A program made the translations under genes and the position numbers. Shown in pieces: positions 13,891 to 21,968 of a stretch of DNA of 64,000 nucleotides (position 1 is the stretch's first letter; the number at the start of each line of letters is the position of its first letter). The notes under the pieces were generated by a model. It worked only from the letters and a program-made list of their open reading frames with translations, had not been told where the DNA came from and made no database searches. Origin of the DNA: Pseudomonas sp. dw_612 (lineage in GTDB: Bacteria; Pseudomonadota; Gammaproteobacteria; Pseudomonadales; Pseudomonadaceae); the NCBI RefSeq assembly GCF_018449725.1, contig NZ_JAAVVC010000021.1:62001-126000 (forward strand), read 5' to 3'.

Positions 13891-14726
13891 CCAACGATAA
13901 AACCGTAACCATGTCGCGGGAGCTGGCGGAGCGCGTCGAAGCCGCCATGCTGAACGGCCTTCACGAAAGCACCCCGATAATCAAAGAGTGGCGCGCCCTG
14001 CTCACCAACCATAGCGAGGAACCGCTCGGGGTGGTTGAGCACGCTCACGAATGGGATATAAATTCAGAAGGGACGGCAACGGTGTGCGGTATTTGTGATA
14101 TGCGCTCCAGCGATGAACCTTCCCTGCGCGAGCACTGCAAGCAATGCGCCGAGGTCGTGAAGACCTGGCCTGAGTCGAAGCGCAATTGCCTGGGCAAGGT
14201 TGAGCCTGTCGTCGAGCGGCGTCCTGTCTGCCATGCATGCGTCAGCCGGCCGCGTGACGAGTTCTGCAATGTGTGCGATCCAGCCTCGCCGCCCGAACTC
14301 GCCGAACTGCAAGCCACCATCGCACGGCTGACGGCGGACAAAGAAACGATGCGCGCCAAGAACAACGAGTTGAACGATACGGTTGAGAGGCTGAAGGGTG
14401 GGCAGGGTGAGACGGTGGTGATGCCTGAGCGAGCCACGTTCGAAAGGTGGATTATCGGCGAATGGCCTTCAGCACCATTGCGCTACGTGCGTGATGCGCT
14501 TCCGGAGGATGATCCGCTTTACGGCACCTACTGCGACGAACCACTTCAGCGCGCATGGGTTGGATGGCAAGCTCGCGCAAAATTCAGAACGCAATTTACG
14601 GTCCCAGACCGCAAACCACGAACTGCGGCCGACTGGGAAGAGCTTGATCGTATCGATCTTGCGGATGATGCACAGTTTGCCGGCTGGAACGCCTGCCTCG
14701 ACAAGGTCAAGGAGCTGAATCAATGA
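13887..14726 (+). CDS. Composite phage protein with two Cys clusters and a coiled coil (279 aa)
   Basis: Three parts are visible: an N-terminal region with CGICDM and HCKQC, a middle CHACVSRPRDEFCNVCD zinc-finger-like cluster, and a coiled coil (ELAELQATIARLTADKETMR) leading into a C-terminal domain rich in tryptophan (FERWIIGEWPSA, WVGWQARAKF, FAGWNACLDK). The last pattern resembles short phage accessory proteins that bracket a W-x2-W or W-x3-A repeat. No function is known. Coupled to the neighbours by ATGA. Confidence 0.68.
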   Translation: MTNDKTVTMSRELAERVEAAMLNGLHESTPIIKEWRALLTNHSEEPLGVVEHAHEWDINSEGTATVCGICDMRSSDEPSLREHCKQCAEVVKTWPESKRNCLGKVEPVVERRPVCHACVSRPRDEFCNVCDPASPPELAELQATIARLTADKETMRAKNNELNDTVERLKGGQGETVVMPERATFERWIIGEWPSAPLRYVRDALPEDDPLYGTYCDEPLQRAWVGWQARAKFRTQFTVPDRKPRTAADWEELDRIDLADDAQFAGWNACLDKVKELNQ

Positions 14727-14841
14727 TCCTTAAAGCAATCGCCATCAGCCTGCTCTTCGGCTGGCTTCCACTGTCCTTGGCGTTTCATTGGGTGGCGGCA
14801 TGATCGCCCTAACCTGGTTCTACTTCGTCTACGTCCGCTAA
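14723..14841 (+). CDS. Two overlapping tiny membrane peptides
   Basis: MILKAIAISLLFGWLPLSLA and on (26 aa, 14723-14803) is followed by MIALTWFYFVYVR (13 aa, 14800-14841), each started by an ATGA overlap. Both are hydrophobic. Such short reading frames may be real phage membrane peptides or may simply carry translation on; support is the coupling alone. Confidence 0.35.
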
Positions 14842-14905
14842 CCCATCCAGGTGTAAACCCCTAATTCAATCTCAACTCTGCCGCACATCGCGGACTGGAG
14901 CCCAT

Positions 14906-15100
14906 ATGTCTCGCATTGAAGAAAGAGAAGGCTGGAACCTGGCTGATCAGTTGATCGAGGCCGGTCGCCAAGTAGACCCCATATTCGGCGGAGTCGAGCG
15001 GGTTATCGCCAACATTGAACGCACTGCCGCGATGAGGCCGGAAGGTTATCGGGCAGGCATCCAGAAACGCATCGAGGTGGAACGCCATGGCAACTGCTGA
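14906..15100 (+). CDS. Small phage protein (64 aa)
   Basis: GGAGCCCAT precedes the ATG. Helical, charged sequence (MSRIEEREGWNLADQLIEAG at the start, QKRIEVERHGNC at the end). It overlaps the Rmf-like gene by 14 bases. The function is unknown. Confidence 0.65.
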   Translation: MSRIEEREGWNLADQLIEAGRQVDPIFGGVERVIANIERTAAMRPEGYRAGIQKRIEVERHGNC

Positions 15101-15272
15101 ACTGCACGGCCAGAAAATCAACTGCTTCGAGCAGGGCTATGCGGCGTTTCTGAAAGGCCTGAGCCTCAAGCAAAACCCGTTCGATACGGAAAACGACACA
15201 TCGCCATTCTCCAAGCAGAGATGGATTGACGGTTGGAATAAAGCGCAGCGTGAATCGTGGAGAAGATCATGA
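15087..15272 (+). CDS. Ribosome-modulation-factor-like phage protein
   Basis: A 61-aa protein with the Rmf-type core: FEQGYAAFLKGLS, the NPFD turn and WIDGWNKAQRE at the end. In Rmf this G-Y-x-A, N-P and W-x2-G-W-x2-A skeleton contacts 16S rRNA and drives ribosome dimerisation in stationary phase. The same fold occurs in many small phage and plasmid proteins (CrpP-type) of uncertain activity. Phage control of host ribosomes is therefore possible but unproven. Confidence 0.72.
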   Translation: MATAELHGQKINCFEQGYAAFLKGLSLKQNPFDTENDTSPFSKQRWIDGWNKAQRESWRRS

Positions 15273-15661
15273 GCACAAAACACCAACCATGCGGTAAGCC
15301 GGGCTGCCTGAACTGCTTTTCTTCAACACTAAATATGCAGCCAGGGCAGGCTCTGATGCAGAACATGCAAGCACCTATCCACCCACTCCAGCAGTGCCTG
15401 CGCGACAACGGCGACATGATCGCGCTACAGGCCACAGTTGCCCAGCAGGCGCAGATGATCGAATTCCTGAAGGCTGAGTCAGCAGCCAAGTTCTCCGCCG
15501 TAGACATGGGCACCGCTGCGGCTGACGGGTTCAGGGATGGGGCGGCGAGTCTGCTGCCGATCTTGGAAATGGCTCGGTCATATGTTGGCATTGAAGGCTC
15601 CGACGCGGAACTGGCTCAGCTTGATTGGGCAATCCACGCCATCACTGGCAAGGAGGGTTGA
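15269..15661 (+). CDS. Phage hypothetical protein (130 aa)
   Basis: The ATG at 15269 has GGAG seven bases upstream and overlaps the previous stop. Visible parts are a Cys pair near the start (CGKPGCLNC), a QATVAQQAQMIEFLKAESAA helix, and a DGFRDGAASLLPILEMARSY helix. No family is recognised. Confidence 0.68.
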   Translation: MSTKHQPCGKPGCLNCFSSTLNMQPGQALMQNMQAPIHPLQQCLRDNGDMIALQATVAQQAQMIEFLKAESAAKFSAVDMGTAAADGFRDGAASLLPILEMARSYVGIEGSDAELAQLDWAIHAITGKEG

Positions 15662-15662
15662 G

Positions 15663-15974
15663 ATGAAGCTGATTTCGATCTCTCAAGCAGCCGAAATCCT
15701 GAGCATCGGGCGAACAACGGCCTATGCGCTGGCAAAGTCCGGGAAAATTCCCTGCGTGCGGGGCTTCGGCCCCCTGCGCGTCCACTACGAAAAGCTAGTC
15801 CAGATGATCGAAGACGGTATCCCTGATACCCTCGCCGATGCGGGCGGCGTATCCAAGGAGAAGATATGCCCTATAAAAGAGGAAAAACGTGGTGGATCAG
15901 TTTCACCGCAGCAGATGGCACGTATGTTAGACGCTCTGCTGGCACCGAAGACTACGCAGCAGCCAAGGCCATAG
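15663..15974 (+). CDS. AlpA/excisionase-type HTH protein
   Basis: A 103-aa protein. Residues 4-45 fit the MerR-like HTH_17 domain of excisionases (ISISQAAEILSIGRTTAYAL followed by KSGKIPCVR). The gene lies directly before the integrase and overlaps its start by 109 bases, the usual xis-int order, so it should direct prophage excision. The long overlap means the two cannot evolve independently in this stretch. Confidence 0.82.
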   Translation: MKLISISQAAEILSIGRTTAYALAKSGKIPCVRGFGPLRVHYEKLVQMIEDGIPDTLADAGGVSKEKICPIKEEKRGGSVSPQQMARMLDALLAPKTTQQPRP

Positions 15975-16957
15975 AGCAGGAGCATCGCGGCGCGGCATGG
16001 CGTCAGAAGGAGTTGGGGGTTGATCCCCCACGTACCTTCGAGGAAGTAATGATTGAGTACCTGGGGAATGCGAAGACCGCACAGAAAAGCTTTGAAACCA
16101 CGCAGCACCGGGTGAAGTCGCTGCAACGGCATTTCGCCGGCATGATGATGAATGAGCTGTCTGGGAAGGATGTTCGAGAGTATTCAGCGATCAGGGCCAA
16201 GGCAGGCAAGTCCGCAGCGACCGTAAACCGTGAGTTGGCGGCGTTGTCGGCGGCGATCAACTGGTGCGTGACCGAGCTGGAGTGGAAACTGCCCAACCCG
16301 GTACGCGGCAGAAAGCTCAAGGAGCCGGAGGGACGGGTGCGCTGGATCACTCGCGCCGAAGTTGATGGATTGTGCCGCATGGTGCGCAAGCAGCGGTTTG
16401 GCGACATGCTGGAGGACTTCATCCGACTGGCGGTGAACACGGGGTGTCGCAAGGAGGAAATGTTGGGCTTGGAATGGCGCCGGGTCGATTTTGCCAACCG
16501 GCTGATCTATCTGGACGGAGAGCATACCAAGGCGGCAAAGCGCCGGAGTATCCCGCTGAATGAGGGGGCGCTGTCAGCGCTGAAGGGGAGAATGGCGATG
16601 CGGGCCGAACACTGCCCGACAACGCCATGGGTTTTTACGAGGAAAAACGGGGCAAGGGTGGCAGATCCTTCGACGGGATTCGACAACGCCTGCGCCAAGG
16701 CCAGCATTACGGATTTCACCATACACGACTTGCGCCACACCTGCGCCGCGTGGCTGGTGTCGGCGGGCGTACCGCTGATCGAAATACGGGATTTGCTGGG
16801 GCATTCGACAATCCAGATGACCGAGAAATACGCCCACCTGGCACCGGCCAGAGTGCGCGAAGCGGTCAACGTATTGGATCTGGGCTTGTCACAATCTCGC
16901 TACAGCGAGAATCCAACGGCGTTACAGGAGGGTCATCTAAGGCTGGTAAAGCCTTGA
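15866..16957 (+). CDS. int: Phage tyrosine integrase
   Basis: A 363-aa tyrosine recombinase. An N-terminal arm-binding part (KRGKTWWISFTAADGTYVRR) and a SAM-like core-binding domain (about 55-145) precede the catalytic domain with R195 (TGCRKEEML), H287-x2-R290 (HDLRHT), H313 (LLGHS) and nucleophile Y322 (KYAHL). It inserts the phage at an attachment site, here most likely the tRNA-Leu 3' end that begins nine bases beyond its stop. It is the last gene of the rightward early operon. Confidence 0.95.
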   Translation: MPYKRGKTWWISFTAADGTYVRRSAGTEDYAAAKAIEQEHRGAAWRQKELGVDPPRTFEEVMIEYLGNAKTAQKSFETTQHRVKSLQRHFAGMMMNELSGKDVREYSAIRAKAGKSAATVNRELAALSAAINWCVTELEWKLPNPVRGRKLKEPEGRVRWITRAEVDGLCRMVRKQRFGDMLEDFIRLAVNTGCRKEEMLGLEWRRVDFANRLIYLDGEHTKAAKRRSIPLNEGALSALKGRMAMRAEHCPTTPWVFTRKNGARVADPSTGFDNACAKASITDFTIHDLRHTCAAWLVSAGVPLIEIRDLLGHSTIQMTEKYAHLAPARVREAVNVLDLGLSQSRYSENPTALQEGHLRLVKP

Positions 16958-16990
16958 TTTTAAAGGTGGTGCGGATGAAGAGACTCGAAC
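16958..16990. other. Prophage-chromosome junction, attachment core in the tRNA-Leu 3' end
   Basis: The integrase stop is followed immediately by the CCA end, acceptor and T-arm of tRNA-Leu. Integrases of this type recombine within a tRNA 3' segment and leave the tRNA intact. The second copy of the core would lie left of the window at the far end of the prophage. The exact crossover is not visible. Confidence 0.65.
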
Positions 16991-17051
16991 TCTTACACCT
17001 TGCGGCGCTGGAACCTAAATCCAGTGTGTCTACCAATTCCACCACATCCGC
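16967..17051 (-). tRNA. tRNA-Leu (anticodon TAG)
   Basis: An 85-nt gene with encoded CCA. Acceptor GCGGATG pairs with CATCCGC, the long variable arm expected of class II leucine tRNAs is present, and the anticodon stem CTGGA/TCCAG encloses loop TTTAGGT, giving anticodon TAG. It probably serves as phage attB. Confidence 0.93.
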
Positions 17052-17067
17052 GCTTGAAGCTGTTAAA

Positions 17068-17101
17068 GCAAAGGCGCCAGACTGTTAATCTGGCGCCTTT
17101 C
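17068..17101. terminator. Strong hairpin between tRNA-His and tRNA-Leu
   Basis: AAAGGCGCCAGA / TCTGGCGCCTTT, 12-bp perfect stem with a short loop. It may be a processing signal or partial terminator within the tRNA operon, since tRNA-Leu lies downstream on the minus strand. Confidence 0.6.
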
Positions 17102-17107
17102 GAAATA

Positions 17108-17184
17108 TGGGGTGGACGAAGGGGATCGAACCCTCGACAACGGGAGTCACAATCCCGTGCTCTACCAACTGAGCTACGCCCACC
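17108..17184 (-). tRNA. tRNA-His (anticodon GTG)
   Basis: A 77-nt gene including encoded CCA and the histidine-specific extra 5' G (G-1 opposite C73). Anticodon loop TTGTGAC gives GTG. Confidence 0.95.
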
Positions 17185-17215
17185 ATATTGCGCTACTTGT
17201 GCCAAAGCTGCCTAA

Positions 17216-17292
17216 TGGCGCACCCGGCAGGACTCGAACCTGCGACCATCCGCTTAGAAGGCGGATGCTCTATCCAGCTGAGCTACGGGCGC
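17216..17292 (-). tRNA. tRNA-Arg (anticodon TCT)
   Basis: A 77-nt gene with encoded CCA. Acceptor GCGCCCG pairs with CGGGTGC (one G-U), loop CTTCTAA gives TCT. It is the first gene of the minus-strand tRNA operon Arg-His-Leu. Confidence 0.95.
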
Positions 17293-17407
17293 CTTATTAA
17301 TCTGTACTCTTGGAGGACTACAAACTAAGTGCTTTCCAGCCTCGCAGAACCGTAATCCCGCTTGACCTTCTCATCCAGTGCTAGGCTGTGCCCGACAAGT
17401 GCGACGA

Positions 17408-17436
17408 ATAGTATAGAGCGCCCCAGAGGCCGTCAA
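17408..17436 (-). promoter_or_regulatory. tRNA operon promoter
   Basis: On the minus strand TTGACG (17436-17431), 17-bp spacer and TACTAT (17413-17408), with TATACT two bases earlier as an alternative. It sits about 115 bases before tRNA-Arg. Confidence 0.65.
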
Positions 17437-17567
17437 ATCCTTTTTAAAAAAAATTCATTTAATTAAAGGGCTTAGAGGAATTTGCAGACCAAGCGCCTTT
17501 GCCCTTGCCGCCTGACATGCGAGAATGCGCCCTCTTTTTTTCCCCTCTCGATGGTTAATCACGCGCA

Positions 17568-18422
17568 ATGACTGCACAACTAATCGACGGCAAGTCAATC
17601 GCCGCCAGCCTGCGCCAGCAGATCGCCAAACGAGTTGCCGAACGTCGCCAGCAAGGTCTGCGCACGCCCGGCCTCGCGGTGATCCTGGTCGGCAGCGATC
17701 CTGCCTCTCAGGTTTATGTCTCGCACAAGCGTAAAGACTGTGAAGAGGTCGGCTTCCTGTCGCAAGCCTACGACCTGCCTTCTGAAACCACTCAAGAAGC
17801 GCTAACCGATCTGATCGATAGCCTGAACGACAACCCGGCCATTGACGGCGTTCTGCTTCAGCTTCCTTTGCCTGCCCACCTGGACGCCTCCAAATTGCTG
17901 GAGCGCATTCGTCCGGATAAAGACGTCGATGGCTTCCACCCTTATAACGTCGGTCGCCTGGCTCAACGCATTCCCCTGCTGCGCCCCTGCACGCCCAAAG
18001 GCATCATGACCCTGCTGGAAAGCACCGGGGCTGATCTTTACGGGATGGACGCGGTGATTGTCGGCGCCTCCAACATTGTTGGCCGCCCGATGGCGATGGA
18101 ACTGCTGCTGGCCGGCTGCACCGTCACCGTCACCCACCGCTTCACCAAGGATCTCGCCGGCCATGTCGGCCGCGCCGATCTGGTCGTGGTGGCCGCCGGC
18201 AAGCCGGGCCTGGTCAAGGGTGAATGGATCAAGGAAGGCGCGATCGTGATCGACGTCGGCATCAACCGCCAGGAAGACGGCAAACTGGTGGGTGACGTGA
18301 TCTACGAAACCGCCCTGCCCCGCGCAGGCTGGATCACTCCGGTTCCGGGCGGTGTCGGCCCGATGACCCGTGCCTGCCTGCTGGAGAACACCCTGTACGC
18401 AGCGGAAACCCTGCACAGCTGA
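17568..18422 (+). CDS. folD: FolD, methylenetetrahydrofolate dehydrogenase/cyclohydrolase
   Basis: A 284-aa bifunctional enzyme that oxidises 5,10-methylene-THF with NADP to methenyl-THF and hydrolyses it to 10-formyl-THF, cytoplasmic one-carbon metabolism. Conserved Y50 and K54 stand in VYVSHKRKDCEEVGF. QLPLPAHLD, PCTPKGIM, the Rossmann GASNIVGRPMAMELL and the C-terminal PVPGGVGPMT are all present. Length is normal. Divergent from the tRNA operon, an arrangement also found in P. aeruginosa. A terminator follows at once. Confidence 0.98.
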   Translation: MTAQLIDGKSIAASLRQQIAKRVAERRQQGLRTPGLAVILVGSDPASQVYVSHKRKDCEEVGFLSQAYDLPSETTQEALTDLIDSLNDNPAIDGVLLQLPLPAHLDASKLLERIRPDKDVDGFHPYNVGRLAQRIPLLRPCTPKGIMTLLESTGADLYGMDAVIVGASNIVGRPMAMELLLAGCTVTVTHRFTKDLAGHVGRADLVVVAAGKPGLVKGEWIKEGAIVIDVGINRQEDGKLVGDVIYETALPRAGWITPVPGGVGPMTRACLLENTLYAAETLHS

Positions 18423-18447
18423 GTTCGCTGGCATGCTGCACAAACAG

Positions 18448-18472
18448 AGCCCCGCTATTGCGGGGCTTTGTT
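18448..18472 (+). terminator. folD terminator
   Basis: AGCCCCG-CTATTG-CGGGGCT stem followed by a T-rich stretch. Confidence 0.88.
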
Positions 18473-18595
18473 GTTTTTGAGCTCTGGGCAAACAGCCTGC
18501 GAACTTTCGGAATAAAATACCGGCAGACAAATAAACGACCTAAAGACGCCAACAAGGCAACCGGATACCAATGGCACCTTCGCCAGGAGTCGTCC

Positions 18596-19378
18596 ATGAA
18601 GCCAAAAAATCACTTGATCTCTTCCACGGAAAAGCTGGCGGGACTGCTTTATAGCCTGTGCAGTTACCTGCTGTTCCTGCTCACCGCGCTGTACCTGATC
18701 GGTTTTCTCTCCGGTATCGGCGTACCCAAGGACATTGATTCGGGCCCCGGCCTCGATTGGCCGCTGGCCTTCATCATCGACACCTTGTTGATTACGCTGT
18801 TTGCCATCCAGCACAGCGGCATGGCACGACAGCGTTTCAAACGCTGGTGGACCACACATATCCCGGCCCCCATCGAGCGCGCGACCTATGTATTGTCGAC
18901 GTGTCTGGTGCTCATAGTGCTTTTCTGGCTGTGGCAACCGATGGCAACGCCTGTCTGGAGCATGACGTCCACATGGAGCCGCGGATTGCTCATGGCTTTG
19001 TTCTGGTTGGGCTGCGGCGTCGTGGTGCTTTCCACCTTCCTGATCAGTCATTTCGAATTGTTCGGCATAACCCAGGCACTCAGCGCCTGGCACTCGGCCA
19101 GACCAGACAACCCCATCTTCAAAACCCCTTTGCTCTATAAATGGGTCCGCCACCCCTTGTATCTGGGATTTCTGATGGTGTTCTGGGCTACACCCGACAT
19201 GACCGCCGGACATCTTTTGTTTGCGCTACTGGGCACGATCTACATCCTGATCGGGGCTCATTTTGAAGAGAAAGATCTGGTGAATCTGTTTGGCGAGCGA
19301 TACCAGCGCTATCAACAAAAAGTCGCGATGCTTGTACCTCTGGCCAAACGCAAACCGGATCGCGAGAAAGACGAATAA
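18596..19378 (+). CDS. mddA: Integral membrane methyltransferase, NnrU/ICMT type, probably MddA
   Basis: A 260-aa membrane protein with about five to six hydrophobic segments. The C-terminal part has the isoprenylcysteine-methyltransferase-like signature KWVRHPLYLGFLMVFWATPD followed by HFEEKDLVNLFGERYQRYQQ. This pattern fits MddA, which uses SAM to methylate methanethiol to dimethyl sulfide in pseudomonads. The broader NnrU family is the safe call. The ATG at 18596 follows CAGGAG, so earlier in-frame codons are not used. Confidence 0.75.
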   Translation: MKPKNHLISSTEKLAGLLYSLCSYLLFLLTALYLIGFLSGIGVPKDIDSGPGLDWPLAFIIDTLLITLFAIQHSGMARQRFKRWWTTHIPAPIERATYVLSTCLVLIVLFWLWQPMATPVWSMTSTWSRGLLMALFWLGCGVVVLSTFLISHFELFGITQALSAWHSARPDNPIFKTPLLYKWVRHPLYLGFLMVFWATPDMTAGHLLFALLGTIYILIGAHFEEKDLVNLFGERYQRYQQKVAMLVPLAKRKPDREKDE

Positions 19379-19537
19379 CAACTGAACAATCCAGCACAAA
19401 AAACATTAAATTTTCTTCATATAAAGCGCTCGCCATACAGGCGCCTAGCGCTTTCGTGGCTCATACTCCTAGAATGCGTCGTTTTTAAGAAACAGCCCGT
19501 AACAAAACGGCATATCCACCCTTATGAGTTCGCCCGC

Positions 19538-20476
19538 GTGAAAATCCGTCTTTCCATCCTGAGTCTATTTTTTGCATTTACAGGGACTGTTATCACGCCA
19601 ATGACCCATGCCGCGGAAACCACCGCGGCACCGCGAGACGCGTCACAACTGAAGATCGCTTCCGGCAGCGCCTTGCTGATGGATTTGCAGACCAACAAAG
19701 TCATTTATGCCAACAACCCGGACGTGGTCGTGCCCATCGCCTCGGTCAGCAAATTGATGACCGGCCTGGTGGTGGTTGAAGCGCACCAGAACATGGATGA
19801 ATACATCAACGTCGACATCAGCCACACGCCGGAAATGAAAGGTGTGTTCTCCCGGGTCAAACTCAACAGCGAACTGCCGCGCAAGAAAATGCTGTTGATC
19901 GCACTGATGTCCTCGGAAAACCGTGCCGCCGCCACCCTCGCCCACCACTACCCGGGCGGTTATGTCGCGTTCATCGCGGCCATGAACGCCAAGGCCAAGG
20001 CGCTGGGCATGAGCAGCACCCACTTCGTTGAACCAACCGGGCTCTCCCCGCGCAACGTATCCACGGCGCGGGACCTGAGCAAACTGCTGATCGCCGCGCA
20101 CAAATACCCATTGCTGACCGAACTGACCACCACCAAGGAAACCACCGTTGCGTTCCGTAAACCCAATTACACCTTGGGCTTCCACAACACCGATCATTTG
20201 GTGAACAAGGCCAATTGGGACATCAAGATCACCAAGACCGGTTTCACCAATGAGGCCGGTCACTGCCTGGTGCTGGTGACCAGCATGGGCAATCGCCCGG
20301 TGGCGTTGGTGATTCTTGATGCGTTCGGCAAGTACACCCACTTTGCCGATGCCACCCGGATTCGCAGCTGGGTCGAAACCGGCAAGAGCACTAACGCACC
20401 GTCGGTGGCCTTGCAGTACAAAGCCGCGAAGAATCTGAAGCAGCGTCAAAGCGGTGTGGTTGAAGCCTCGAAATAG
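19538..20476 (+). CDS. pbpG: D-alanyl-D-alanine endopeptidase (PBP7/8-like)
   Basis: A 312-aa periplasmic serine peptidase of the S11 family that cleaves peptidoglycan cross-links. Signal peptide about 1-26 (to THA-AE). Catalytic SxxK is S69-VS-K72, SxN is S126-E-N128 and KTG is K233-T-G235. The start is GTG at 19538; no strong ribosome site is visible and a 5-codon ORF beginning with an ATG at 19524 overlaps it. A bidirectional terminator follows. Confidence 0.93.
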   Translation: MKIRLSILSLFFAFTGTVITPMTHAAETTAAPRDASQLKIASGSALLMDLQTNKVIYANNPDVVVPIASVSKLMTGLVVVEAHQNMDEYINVDISHTPEMKGVFSRVKLNSELPRKKMLLIALMSSENRAAATLAHHYPGGYVAFIAAMNAKAKALGMSSTHFVEPTGLSPRNVSTARDLSKLLIAAHKYPLLTELTTTKETTVAFRKPNYTLGFHNTDHLVNKANWDIKITKTGFTNEAGHCLVLVTSMGNRPVALVILDAFGKYTHFADATRIRSWVETGKSTNAPSVALQYKAAKNLKQRQSGVVEASK

Positions 20477-20497
20477 GCCAGCAACAGCACACAAAAA

Positions 20498-20521
20498 ACC
20501 CCGATCAGTCGGGGTTTTTTT
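20498..20521. terminator. Bidirectional terminator
   Basis: AACCCCGA / TCGGGGTT with an A-run before and T-run after, shared by pbpG and the convergent small acidic-protein gene. Confidence 0.88.
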
Positions 20522-20538
20522 CATCGTGAATAAGTGAA

Positions 20539-20754
20539 TTAGTCGTTGGGCAACGGCATCTGGTCATCATCGGGAATGCCGTCGCCGGCACTTGGGTCTT
20601 TCCAGCCTTGCGGAGGCTCCGTCGGCACCACCATTGGGCGCGCCAGTGGATCGCGCAACGGGCTGTCGGGGTCCAACACTGGATCGATGTCGTCCTCGGG
20701 TGTGGTCGGCACGCTGTCCGGACGTTTGTCGTCAAAACTCGAATCAGTAGACAT
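20539..20754 (-). CDS. Small acidic disordered protein with a GWKDP motif
   Basis: A 71-aa protein rich in Asp, Pro and Ser, with no hydrophobic core. The end GWKDPSAGDGIPDDDQ resembles the DWKDPAADEDVPSADE end of the gene at 35664-35894, so the two appear to be paralogues. AGGAGGTGG before the ATG is a strong ribosome site. Nothing indicates secretion. The function is unknown. Confidence 0.72.
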   Translation of the reverse strand: MSTDSSFDDKRPDSVPTTPEDDIDPVLDPDSPLRDPLARPMVVPTEPPQGWKDPSAGDGIPDDDQMPLPND

Positions 20755-20772
20755 AAGCCACCTCCTTGCGCA

Positions 20773-20979
20773 TCAGGGTTTGAGATCAGCCAGCGGGTCG
20801 TAGGGCTTTGCAGGTTTCTTGTCGTCGTCACCCGGCTTGATATCCTTGGGCGCCTTCGCAGGCCCGATGGGATCGACCTGCGGGTCGGCAAGGTCCGGGG
20901 AATCGGGATCGAACCCCAGGTCATGGCCGGACGAATGCTCGGACGAGTGTGGGCCGCTTGGGGTAGAGGAATTTGCCAT
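20773..20979 (-). CDS. Small disordered Pro/Asp/Ser protein
   Basis: A 68-aa protein, MANSSTPSGPHSSEHSSGHD at the start, then Asp/Pro repeats and a Lys-rich end. CAGGAGGCG precedes the ATG. It begins with the same MAN(S/D)S as the 35894 protein and lies 18 bases upstream of the 71-aa gene, so the two form a likely operon. The function is unknown. Confidence 0.68.
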   Translation of the reverse strand: MANSSTPSGPHSSEHSSGHDLGFDPDSPDLADPQVDPIGPAKAPKDIKPGDDDKKPAKPYDPLADLKP

Positions 20980-21072
20980 GGGACGCCTCCTGGAATCTGG
21001 CCCGGAAAAATCCGGGCGTTATCCTTAAGAGGCCAAGGGCGCGCGACGGTGCCCTGAAGATGACGAACGGAG

Positions 21073-21747
21073 CTACTGAGCCTTCAACGCCTTGGTCGCC
21101 CGGGTTGCTGCCTGCTCCTGACCGGCCTGACCCAGATCACTCGCGGCCTTGAGCCAGCGCTGTTCATCGACCTTGGCCGGAATCTGGTTTGGCTTCTGAA
21201 TCAGCACGGCCCAGCCGCCGGCGTCCTTGAAGGACGATTCAAACGAACTGAAGCTCTTCAGCAACCGGCGGTCCATGCCGGAACGCAACAGCACCGTCTG
21301 TTTCTGCCGGTCGTACCCGGCGAGGATGGCGTAACGCGGCTCGGCCCAGAACGCCGAACCTTCAGTGAAACGCACCATCACCGGATAACCGGCCGCAACC
21401 TGGGTCAACAACGCGGGCAGATTGTTGTCGAGGGGATACACCACCATGCCGTATTCGCGGGCCAGGTTCTGCATGTTTTGCTGCAACTGCGCCTCGGCGC
21501 CGGGCAAATGCAGGGGTTTTTCCAGCAGCCCCGGCGTAATCACCACGCCCTGCTGGGACAATATGCTGGCCAACACCTGCGGCCCGCTTTGATTGGCCTG
21601 GCCGCGGTAGAACGTACCGCTGAGTTCAACGCGCTCTGGCAGTCGCTTGACCTCAGGCGCCACGCTGCCGGCGCAACCGCTCAACGCAGCAACGCAACCC
21701 GCTACCAACGCAGCCATTCGAATTCGAGAAAATACCCGCACCATCAT
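21073..21747 (-). CDS. C39-peptidase-like lipoprotein with catalytic residues replaced
   Basis: A 224-aa protein. The lipobox ALSGC (Cys25) ends a signal peptide. The body follows the C39 papain-like layout: FYRGQANQSGPQVLASIL where active members have Q-x4-CGP, and EPRYAILAGYD where active members have H-Y-A. Ser54 and Arg138 stand where Cys and His are expected, so proteolysis is unlikely. It may act as a binding or scaffold protein. The start at 21747 (second ATG at 21744) is preferred over the far upstream ATG because the signal peptide then begins properly. The C-terminal 40 residues are an alanine-rich helix. Confidence 0.7.
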   Translation of the reverse strand: MMVRVFSRIRMAALVAGCVAALSGCAGSVAPEVKRLPERVELSGTFYRGQANQSGPQVLASILSQQGVVITPGLLEKPLHLPGAEAQLQQNMQNLAREYGMVVYPLDNNLPALLTQVAAGYPVMVRFTEGSAFWAEPRYAILAGYDRQKQTVLLRSGMDRRLLKSFSSFESSFKDAGGWAVLIQKPNQIPAKVDEQRWLKAASDLGQAGQEQAATRATKALKAQ

Positions 21748-21968
21748 CACTCTCTTGTTCAGACGCCAGGCAATCGTGCCCCCGGCTTGGCCATTGATCA
21801 TAGGATGCCGCGCGGCAGCGGTATAGCCTAAACCGGCAGTTGTTTGCATTCGATAGAGCGAACGGGTTGGTGACAGGCGACCTTTGGTCAATAGCCTGAA
21901 ACACAGCAGCGACTAGACTGTCATTTGCAGAGAGCGTGTGCCCGGTGCAGGGCAAAGAGGAGGCGCCG

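Noticed and set aside
17068..17101. Additional small RNA gene between tRNAs
   Set aside because: Only a simple hairpin is present; a processing or termination structure explains it.
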